Below are positions 1 through 4,775 of a stretch of DNA of 5,858 nt, one piece after another. Origin of the DNA: Bacilli bacterium (lineage in GTDB: Bacteria; Bacillota_I; Bacilli_A; RFN20; CAG-288); the NCBI GenBank assembly GCA_900769965.1, contig CAAGIQ010000100.1, positions 1 to 5,858 on the forward strand, in the 5' to 3' direction. The translations under genes were made by a program, and so were the position numbers. The stretch's first letter is position 1. Each line of letters opens with the position of its first letter. The notes under the pieces were generated by a model. That model saw nothing but the letters and a program-made list of their open reading frames with translations, ran no database searches and was not told where the DNA came from.

Positions 1-4
1 ATAT

Positions 5-10
5 GGAGGA
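5..10 (+). promoter_or_regulatory. Shine-Dalgarno site that fixes the start of lipoprotein gene 1
   Basis: GGAGGA lies 7 bases before the ATG at 18. It overlaps the alternative upstream ATG at 3, which therefore cannot be the start served by this site. This decides in favour of position 18, which also puts the lipobox cysteine at residue 19, as in the two following paralogues. Confidence 0.85.
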
Positions 11-17
11 ACTAGAT

Positions 18-728
18 ATGAAGAATAAAATATTGAAGTTATCTTTTTTGTCAATTCTTGTCCTTACTTCTTGCAATGAATCGGTAGCAAGTTCATTAAA
101 TATATCCACTTCCGAAGTACAAGATTCTTCTCTAAGTTCGTCTACTTCTTCTTTAGATATGCTTCCTGAAGGAAATTTGGATTGTGAAGTATGCTATCAA
201 AATGAAGTTAATGTAGGTCGATTCAACGACGGAACTAATTACAATCAAATAAGAGGTTATAAGCTTGAAGCTGGTGATGAAGCTGATACTTATTATTTCT
301 TTTTATATACCGATGCAAAATATTATGAAGAAGGCTTAGCTTATCCTTTGTTAGAAGTGTTTGTAAAGCCACCTAAGAGGTATAGTGATGAAAACAAGTA
401 TAAATACTTTTTTGGAAACTATGAGACAGACTCTAAAAGATATAAGGGAACATATGCTTTCTTATACCTTAAACCTCATCAAGTAGTCTATATACGCTAT
501 GCCATACCTGAAGTGAAGGATAATAGTTGGTTGTTTACTTATATGTTTAGAAGACATATAAAGTCAGATTACAACCTTGCTTACTATAAGGAGTATGAGT
601 GGTTTGATAATTATTATCATAAAGTAAAAATGAATGATTACTATTATTTATTTAGATCACATGATCCAAGCGATGAAGATAATCATATATGTAAGTACTG
701 CAAGGGACCTTGCTTTATTGAGGATTAG
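18..728 (+). CDS. Predicted lipoprotein, paralogue 1 of 3, with a degenerate C-terminal Cys/His module
   Basis: This is a 236-residue protein of no family I recognise; its role is unknown. Residues 1-18 are a lipoprotein signal peptide (basic start, hydrophobic core, lipobox LTSC), with C19 the predicted lipidated cysteine, so it should sit on the outer face of the membrane. A Ser/Thr-rich linker (about 22-46) leads into a central domain (about 65-180) shared with the next two genes. Shared landmarks are EGL and LEVF near 105-115, YSDE at 122, YKGT at 142 and VVYIRY with PEVKDN at 157-169. The C-terminal part aligns without gaps to the metal-ligand-like module of its neighbours from W195, but the HDH of the paralogues is NLA here (186-188) and CSCG is MNDY (205-208). 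H201, H215 and CKYC (225-228) remain, and there are extra cysteines at 56, 59 and 232. It is unusually Tyr-rich (about 29 residues). The start at 18 is chosen over 3 because GGAGGA lies between them. Isoleucine codons are 7 ATA, 2 ATT and 0 ATC, unlike the downstream rny operon. The stop lies 3 bp before the next gene. Confidence 0.85.
   Translation: MKNKILKLSFLSILVLTSCNESVASSLNISTSEVQDSSLSSSTSSLDMLPEGNLDCEVCYQNEVNVGRFNDGTNYNQIRGYKLEAGDEADTYYFFLYTDAKYYEEGLAYPLLEVFVKPPKRYSDENKYKYFFGNYETDSKRYKGTYAFLYLKPHQVVYIRYAIPEVKDNSWLFTYMFRRHIKSDYNLAYYKEYEWFDNYYHKVKMNDYYYLFRSHDPSDEDNHICKYCKGPCFIED
720..724 (+). promoter_or_regulatory. Shine-Dalgarno of gene 2, embedded in the end of gene 1
   Basis: GAGGA sits inside the last codons of gene 1 with a 7-base spacer to the ATG at 732, the same spacer as gene 1. 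A ribosome finishing gene 1 covers this site, so the two genes are probably translationally coupled. Confidence 0.7.
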
Positions 729-731
729 ATT

Positions 732-1418
732 ATGGATAAGAAATTATTAAAAGTATCTCTTTTATCTATGTTGATTTTGGCGTCTTGTAATGAAACTAAT
801 AACACTAGTTTAGTTTCGTTAAGTAATACCGTTAGCGAAGAAAATACATATCTTATCGATGTGGAGAGATGTGGCTTAGGTGAAATGGGCGCAAGTTACT
901 TCGCTAGGAACAATGAAGTAAAAGTATTTAGATTAGAAGCCGATGTGTTTTCTGATACATATTATTTTATTATTCAATCTGCAAAAGAAAACTTTGATAA
1001 CGGTCTTCCTTTACCAAAGATAGAAGTTTTTGAAAAAGAACCTTTAGCATATGGAAACGAAGGAAAAATAGGTGAGTTTGAAGGTGGATATTATAGTAAA
1101 AGTAAAAAATATAAAGGAACAATAGCATCTATGTTTCTTTCAGCTAAAGAAGTAGTTTATCTTCGTTATTTTGTTCCTGATGTAAAAGATAATGAATGGA
1201 ATTACTCATATATATTTATTAGACATGACCAAGAAACGAATAATAGACTTCACGACCATTACTACGATGGGTTTAAATGGGTAGATGGATATAGCCATAG
1301 ATGCATCTGTTCATGCGGAGATAGTTTTATTAGACATCATGAATCATCTGGAGCTAGCGTTGGTCCTATATATTGCAATTTATGCAATGGACCAATAACA
1401 GATCCAGTTGAAAAATGA
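732..1418 (+). CDS. Predicted lipoprotein, paralogue 2 of 3, with an intact Cys/His C-terminal module
   Basis: This is a 228-residue secreted lipoprotein of unknown function, paralogous to both neighbours. The signal peptide is residues 1-18 with lipobox LASC, and C19 is the predicted lipidation site. The polar linker (about 20-40) is shorter than in paralogue 1. The central domain (about 60-165) carries GLPLPKIEVF (91-100), GNEGKI (108-113), YKGT (127-130), VVYLRY (141-146) and PDVKDN (149-154), and is closer to paralogue 1 here than to paralogue 3. The C-terminal module holds HDH (174-176), W183, H189, C191, C193-S-C195-G, H202/H203 and C215-x2-C218. Its layout suggests one or two bound metal ions, most simply zinc, but this is inference. 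The gene starts 3 bp after gene 1 and ends 27 bp before gene 3, all in one reading phase. It ends with TGA, which has to be read as a stop because gene 3 has its own Shine-Dalgarno and signal peptide. Confidence 0.88.
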   Translation: MDKKLLKVSLLSMLILASCNETNNTSLVSLSNTVSEENTYLIDVERCGLGEMGASYFARNNEVKVFRLEADVFSDTYYFIIQSAKENFDNGLPLPKIEVFEKEPLAYGNEGKIGEFEGGYYSKSKKYKGTIASMFLSAKEVVYLRYFVPDVKDNEWNYSYIFIRHDQETNNRLHDHYYDGFKWVDGYSHRCICSCGDSFIRHHESSGASVGPIYCNLCNGPITDPVEK

Positions 1419-1433
1419 TGTGAAAAAGATTAC

Positions 1434-1439
1434 GGAGAG
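1434..1439 (+). promoter_or_regulatory. Shine-Dalgarno of lipoprotein gene 3
   Basis: GGAGAG lies in the 27-bp gap after gene 2, 6 bases before the ATG at 1446. Unlike gene 2, gene 3 has an independent ribosome binding site outside the preceding coding region. The short gap contains no promoter I can see, so gene 3 is probably on the same transcript. Confidence 0.75.
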
Positions 1440-1445
1440 TTTATT

Positions 1446-2138
1446 ATGAAAACATATTTATTAAAAATAAGCTTTTTATCACTGATGATTCTCACTTCCT
1501 GTAATAATGTAGAAAGCACATCTATCAACACTACTTTAAGTAATAGCAGCTCTATTACTTCATTACCAGAAGGAAAACTTGAAGTGGAATCTATACCTGA
1601 TAATCTTACTATCTTCCATTACTTTCCAGAGTATATTAGTGGTGATAATGTAAAATGTTATGAAATATGCTCAAAATCATATTCTAATTCGTATATAGTT
1701 CAATTCTTTATAGACACTTCAAATCATGAGAAAGGAATGCCGCTACCAAATATTGAAGTTTTCAACGAAGTTCCTTTTAGATATAGTGATAAAGGCAAGA
1801 TAGCTGAATACCAAGGAGGTTATCTTGATTCAGAAGTTAATAGAATAGGAACAAGTTTTGCATTATATCTAAGAGCAAATGAAAATGTATATCTTAGATA
1901 TAGCGTTCCACAAAGGGTTGATTATAAAGCACCTCAATATGGATTAGCATATTTTGAATTCGGAAATCCTAATCGTAACGAATATCACGACCATGGATAT
2001 GTAGATTATGAATGGATCGATGAGGACACACATAAAATAAAGTGTTCCTGTGGCGATTACATAATTACTTCTCATGAAACTACAGTTGATGAAGAAGTAA
2101 ACCGTTGCGTATATTGTAAAGGGCTATATAGAAAGTAG
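1446..2138 (+). CDS. Predicted lipoprotein, paralogue 3 of 3, with an intact Cys/His C-terminal module
   Basis: This is a 230-residue secreted lipoprotein of unknown function and the last gene of the array. The signal peptide is residues 1-18 with lipobox LTSC and lipidated C19. A Ser/Thr-rich linker (about 23-39) ends in LPEG, as in paralogue 1. The central domain contains GMPLPNIEVF (97-106), RYSDKGKI (112-119), IGT (134-136) and NVYLRYSVP (147-155). It diverges from paralogues 1 and 2 after that point, lacking their VKDN segment. The C-terminal module has HDH (181-183), W190, H196-K, C200-S-C202-G-D, H210 and C221-x2-C224-K-G. The spacing from the HDH to H210 is identical to paralogue 2, and the two genes even share the codons CAC GAC CAT. 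The pairs C-x-C and C-x2-C with intervening histidines look like a small zinc-ribbon-type site, which is inference from spacing only. Isoleucine codons are mostly ATA (9 ATA, 5 ATT, 3 ATC). A strong hairpin with a T-rich tail follows the stop. Confidence 0.87.
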   Translation: MKTYLLKISFLSLMILTSCNNVESTSINTTLSNSSSITSLPEGKLEVESIPDNLTIFHYFPEYISGDNVKCYEICSKSYSNSYIVQFFIDTSNHEKGMPLPNIEVFNEVPFRYSDKGKIAEYQGGYLDSEVNRIGTSFALYLRANENVYLRYSVPQRVDYKAPQYGLAYFEFGNPNRNEYHDHGYVDYEWIDEDTHKIKCSCGDYIITSHETTVDEEVNRCVYCKGLYRK

Positions 2139-2144
2139 ATTTTT

Positions 2145-2214
2145 AAACCATATTTAGATTAAAATGAGTCATCTTTTTAACTCGTTCTAATTGAATAAAT
2201 ATGGTTTTTATTTT
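2145..2214 (+). terminator. Probable intrinsic terminator of the lipoprotein array
   Basis: An outer perfect 12-bp stem pairs 2145-2156 with 2196-2207 (AAACCATATTTA with TAAATATGGTTT). After a 3-base bulge it continues into an imperfect inner stem, 2157-2169 with 2180-2192, including GAGT/ACTC, one mismatch and wobble pairs. The loop is about 10 bases. The T-rich tract TTTTTATTTT (2205-2214) overlaps the end of the stem. It begins 6 bases after the last lipoprotein stop and is the natural end of that transcript. The stem is AT-rich, so its efficiency is uncertain. Confidence 0.7.
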
Positions 2215-2259
2215 ATACTAAAAATGTATTCGAAAGAACACATTGATTTGTCTTTATAT

Positions 2260-2342
2260 AGAGCTTTGCTCTCAAAGAAGATTTTTGAACTAAAATTTAA
2301 ATAATTTATACATAATTTATCTATTTATTAGGGCAAAGCCTT
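2260..2342 (+). promoter_or_regulatory. Pair of related small dyads flanking the candidate rny promoter
   Basis: AGAGC-TTT-GCTCT (2260-2272) is a 5-bp dyad with a TTT centre. AGGGC-AAA-GCCTT (2330-2342) is a similar dyad with an AAA centre. Read on opposite strands the cores agree at 8 of 10 bases. Their centres are 70 bp apart, one upstream and one downstream of the candidate promoter. They could be paired operators, two RNA hairpins, or chance. I see no known operator consensus. Confidence 0.25.
2285..2312 (+). promoter_or_regulatory. Candidate promoter for rny-ymdB(-miaB)
   Basis: TTGAAC (2285-2290) as the -35 and TATACA (2307-2312) as the -10 are separated by 16 bases. CATAAT (2311-2316) is a better -10 match, but its 20-base spacing is poor. 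Some promoter is expected between the terminator ending at 2214 and the rny start, and this is the best pair I find in a very AT-rich stretch where chance matches are common. Confidence 0.35.
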
Positions 2343-2379
2343 TAAATAAGGTCTTATCAAAACGCATGTTTTAGTGCGT
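2322..2379 (+). promoter_or_regulatory. Structured 5' leader of rny (two hairpins)
   Basis: Hairpin A pairs TATTTA (2322-2327) with TAAATA (2343-2348), then AGGGC (2330-2334) with GCCTT (2338-2342), around an AAA loop. Hairpin B pairs ACGCA (2362-2366) with TGCGT (2375-2379) around an 8-base loop and ends 5 bases before the Shine-Dalgarno. A competing pairing, AAAAC (2359-2363) with GTTTT (2368-2372), shares bases with hairpin B. If transcription starts near 2320, hairpin A would sit at the very 5' end of the mRNA. It matches no riboswitch class I know. Confidence 0.4.
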
Positions 2380-2384
2380 AGAAA

Positions 2385-2389
2385 GAAGG
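2385..2389 (+). promoter_or_regulatory. Shine-Dalgarno of rny
   Basis: GAAGG precedes the ATG at 2394 by only 4 bases, a shorter spacer than at the other genes here. It supports this start, which also gives the usual RNase Y N-terminus with an immediate membrane segment. Confidence 0.6.
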
Positions 2390-2393
2390 TATT

Positions 2394-3956
2394 ATGGAAT
2401 TAGGATTAGCAGTTACATTGCTTATCGTTTTGCCTTTGGTCGGAATTGGACTAGGATTCTTCCTCTCATTTTTAGTTCCTTATTTTAAGAAGAAGAATGC
2501 TACAAAGGAAGCGAACAAAATTATCCGTGATGCAGAAAATAAAGCCAAAATTATAAAAGGTGACGCTAAAATCGATGCAAAAACCTTAACAAATGAATTG
2601 AAAGCTGCTGCAGAACAAGAAATTAAGGAAAGAAAACAAACCGTTGTCGAACTCGAAAAGAAGTTAGATCAACGTGAAGCTTCTATCGATAGAAGAGAAC
2701 AATCGTTACAATCTAAAGAAGATGCTTTAGAATCTAAAAAGCTTATGTACGATCAACGTTTACAAGCTTTAGATAAGAAGGAAAGCGAGGTTCAAAGCAA
2801 ACTCGATTCCATCATCAACGAACTTCAAAAAGTTGCCGAGATGTCTTTAGCTGATGCTCGTGATGAACTCATGAAACGCGTCGAACAAAAGATGACTAAA
2901 GAAATCGCTACTTTCATGAAGAACAAAGAGGAAGAAGCTGAAGAGAAATGCGAAGAAAAAGCTAAAGAGATGCTTTCTCTTGCTATCTCTAAATACTCTC
3001 AAGATGTTACCTGTGAACGTACTGTCTCTACAGTAGTTTTACCATCTGAAGAGATGAAAGGTCGTATCATCGGTAGAGAAGGACGTAACATCAAATCCTT
3101 AGAGTCTTTATTAGGTGTCGATATCATCATCGACGATACTCCAGAAGTTATCACTCTTTCATGTTTTGATCCAATTAGAAGAGAAATCGCTAGATTAACT
3201 CTTGAAGGCTTGATTAAAGATGGAAGAATTCAACCAGGTAGAATCGAAGAGATCTATCAAAGAACCAAGAAAGAAATGGCTGATAACGTTAGAAAGATCG
3301 GTGAACAAACCGTCGCTAGATTAGGTATCGCCAGAGTTAATAGAGAATTATTGGACTACATCGGAAGACTTAAATATCGTACTTCCTATGGTCAAAACGC
3401 TTTGGAACACTCCATCCAAGTCGCTATCTTAGCTGGTGTTATGGCATCTGAATTAGGTTTTGATCAAACCTTAGCTAAGAGAGCTGGTTTACTTCACGAT
3501 ATCGGTAAAGCTGCTGACTTCGAATTAGAAGGAAGCCACGTCGAAGTCGGTGTTAGACTCGCTAAGAAATACGGTGAAGGCGATGTAGTAATAAACTCCA
3601 TCGAATCTCACCACGGAGATGTTCAATCTAAATATGTTATTTCTAACCTCGTTCAAGCTGCTGATACTTTATCCGCTGCCCGTCCAGGTGCTAGAAGTGA
3701 AACTTTGGAAAACTACGTTCAAAGAATCGAAGCTCTTGAAAACGTCTGTAAATCATTCGAAGGAGTTTCTAACTGCTACGCTTTACAATCCGGTAGAGAA
3801 GTTAGAGTTACTGTAGTTCCAGATAAAGTCGATGATGTAGCTAGCTATAAATTAGCTCACGACATCCGTGAAAAGATTGAAAATGAGATGACTTATCCAG
3901 GTCAAATCAAAGTTCAAGTCATCCGTGAAGTTAGAGCTGTTGAGATTGCTAAATAG
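2394..3956 (+). CDS. rny: Ribonuclease Y
   Basis: RNase Y is the membrane-bound endoribonuclease that starts decay and processing of many mRNAs in Bacillota. The product is 520 residues, the same length as the B. subtilis enzyme. Domains in order: a transmembrane anchor (about 4-30); a long charged coiled coil rich in Glu, Lys and Gln (about 35-200); a KH RNA-binding domain (about 210-275) with the GxxG loop GRIIGREGRNI at 223-233; and an HD catalytic domain (about 335-430). The metal-binding residues are present: H339, the H368-D369 pair (same numbering as B. subtilis), H406/H407 in SHHGD, and D424 in the AADTLSAARPGAR segment. Nothing essential is missing. The start follows a GAAGG site, and ymdB begins 2 bp after the stop. 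Codon use is strongly biased (Ile mostly ATC), as expected for well-expressed genes and unlike the lipoprotein array. The leader contains two hairpins that could affect transcript stability. Confidence 0.97.
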   Translation: MELGLAVTLLIVLPLVGIGLGFFLSFLVPYFKKKNATKEANKIIRDAENKAKIIKGDAKIDAKTLTNELKAAAEQEIKERKQTVVELEKKLDQREASIDRREQSLQSKEDALESKKLMYDQRLQALDKKESEVQSKLDSIINELQKVAEMSLADARDELMKRVEQKMTKEIATFMKNKEEEAEEKCEEKAKEMLSLAISKYSQDVTCERTVSTVVLPSEEMKGRIIGREGRNIKSLESLLGVDIIIDDTPEVITLSCFDPIRREIARLTLEGLIKDGRIQPGRIEEIYQRTKKEMADNVRKIGEQTVARLGIARVNRELLDYIGRLKYRTSYGQNALEHSIQVAILAGVMASELGFDQTLAKRAGLLHDIGKAADFELEGSHVEVGVRLAKKYGEGDVVINSIESHHGDVQSKYVISNLVQAADTLSAARPGARSETLENYVQRIEALENVCKSFEGVSNCYALQSGREVRVTVVPDKVDDVASYKLAHDIREKIENEMTYPGQIKVQVIREVRAVEIAK

Positions 3957-3958
3957 TT

Positions 3959-4738
3959 ATGAACATTCTCTTTATCGGTGATGTAGTTGGTCAGATCGGT
4001 AGAAGTATCGTTCTTAACAAACTACCTCTATTAAAATCGAAATATCAGATTGATTTCACCATCGCCAACTTAGAGAATGCTACCCATGGTAAAGGTCTTT
4101 CCTATAAGCATTACGAGCTTCTTACTAGAAGTGGAATCGACTGCGTTACGATGGGAAATCACTTTTATAGAAACAAGGACGTCTTTACATACGCGTTGAA
4201 GATGGATAAGTTAGTTCGTCCGTATAACTTATATAAAGACGCTCCAAATGTCGGAACTAGATTATTTGATTGCAAGGGTAAGAAGATTAGAGTTACTAAT
4301 TTACTAGGTCGCGCTTTCATGGATCTAGCTGATAAAAACCCATTCGACTGCTTAGAAGATATCATTTCTGAGGAGAAAAAAAGCGATATCCACATAGTGG
4401 ATTTCCACGCGGAAGCGACAGGTGAAAAGATGTGTCTAGCAAAATGCTTCGATGGTGAAGTTAGCGCTGTTATAGGCACTCATACCCACGTTCAAACTAA
4501 CGATGATCGTATCCTATATAAAGGCACAGGATTTATCTCCGATGCTGGAATGTGTGGATACTATGATGGAATACTCGGAGTTTGCGAAGAAGGAGTTATA
4601 AGAAGAACTAGAACTGGTCTTCCTTCCTTATTTGAGACTCCGGATGAAGGAAGAGCTATGTTTAATGGTATCGTTTTAAAATTTGACGATGTAAGTAACA
4701 AGCTCATCGAAACCAAAAAGATTTATATTGTTGAATAA
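3959..4738 (+). CDS. ymdB: YmdB-family metallophosphoesterase (2',3'-cyclic nucleotide phosphodiesterase)
   Basis: Members of this family (TIGR00282) hydrolyse 2',3'-cyclic nucleotides. In B. subtilis YmdB influences biofilm versus motility gene expression and is encoded beside rny. The product is 259 residues, close to the family's usual length of about 260. The two-metal site is complete: D8 in FIGDVVG, E39-N40 in NLENATHGKG, N67-H68 in TMGNH, H150 in DFHAEAT, and H175 and H177 in GTHTHVQT. Two positions differ from the sequence I recall as typical: L38 where Gly is usual (NGENA), and FYR after GNH where TWD is usual. Both sit beside metal ligands. The ATG lies 2 bp after the rny stop and has only a weak upstream GAG, so translation probably depends on ribosomes finishing rny. 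No signal peptide or membrane segment is seen, so it is cytoplasmic. The stop codon is inside a perfect hairpin. Confidence 0.94.
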   Translation: MNILFIGDVVGQIGRSIVLNKLPLLKSKYQIDFTIANLENATHGKGLSYKHYELLTRSGIDCVTMGNHFYRNKDVFTYALKMDKLVRPYNLYKDAPNVGTRLFDCKGKKIRVTNLLGRAFMDLADKNPFDCLEDIISEEKKSDIHIVDFHAEATGEKMCLAKCFDGEVSAVIGTHTHVQTNDDRILYKGTGFISDAGMCGYYDGILGVCEEGVIRRTRTGLPSLFETPDEGRAMFNGIVLKFDDVSNKLIETKKIYIVE

Positions 4739-4761
4739 GCTAGTTCGTACTAGCTTATTTT
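4734..4761 (+). terminator. Perfect 11-bp hairpin between ymdB and miaB (terminator or attenuator)
   Basis: AATAAGCTAGT (4734-4744) pairs perfectly with ACTAGCTTATT (4749-4759) around a TCGT loop. A short T-run (4758-4761) overlaps the 3' end of the stem and is followed at once by A residues and the miaB ribosome binding site. The ymdB stop codon (4736-4738) lies inside the left arm. The stem is strong enough for an intrinsic terminator, but the T-run is short and no promoter fits between it and miaB. Partial termination, or a stabilising or processing hairpin within one transcript, fits better. Confidence 0.65.
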
Positions 4762-4762
4762 A

Positions 4763-4770
4763 AAAGGAGG
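4763..4770 (+). promoter_or_regulatory. Strong Shine-Dalgarno of miaB
   Basis: AAAGGAGG is a near-perfect match to the 16S rRNA 3' end, 5 bases before the ATG at 4776. It is the strongest ribosome binding site in the window and fixes the miaB start, including the N-terminal extension. Confidence 0.88.
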
Positions 4771-4775
4771 CGAAA

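Larger units (their letters stand above)
18..2138 (+). repeat. Tandem array of three paralogous lipoprotein genes
   Basis: Three genes of about 0.7 kb repeat head to tail with gaps of 3 and 27 bp. All have C19 lipoboxes, a recurring LEVF/IEVF segment, a VYxRY segment and an aligned C-terminal module. Nucleotide identity is low outside short stretches, so this is an old duplication kept at protein level and not a recent repeat. The window opens only 17 bases before the first copy, so further copies upstream cannot be excluded. Confidence 0.8.

Noticed and set aside
3..17. Upstream in-frame ATG at 3 as the start of lipoprotein gene 1
   Set aside because: It overlaps the GGAGGA ribosome binding site and would place five acidic-rich residues before the signal peptide. 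The ATG at 18 has ideal spacing and puts the lipobox Cys at residue 19, as in both paralogues.
1416..1445. TGA read as Trp, fusing lipoproteins 2 and 3
   Set aside because: Gene 3 has its own Shine-Dalgarno, ATG and complete lipoprotein signal peptide, and no other gene in the window has an internal TGA, so TGA is a normal stop.
18..2138. A toxin-immunity, phage-defence or mobile-element cargo role for the lipoprotein array
   Set aside because: There is no transposase, integrase, toxin-like domain or flanking repeat in the window. The only support would be the accessory look of the array, which is not enough.
2243..2260. TTGATT (2243) or TATATA (2255) as an alternative promoter
   Set aside because: The two elements are too close together to be used as a pair, and neither has a partner at 16-18 bases.
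2215..2393. A known riboswitch, T-box, tRNA or CRISPR element upstream of rny
   Set aside because: I found no T-box core, cloverleaf, regularly spaced repeats or recognised riboswitch core. Only small hairpins and a weak promoter-like pair are present.
3619..3816. Open frame of 65 codons on the + strand inside rny
   Set aside because: It lies wholly within the rny HD-domain coding region in another frame and has no ribosome binding site or recognisable product; it is a shadow.
4165..4479. Open frame of 104 codons on the - strand inside ymdB
   Set aside because: It is antisense to conserved ymdB motifs, has no recognisable domain, and is explained by the codon bias of ymdB.
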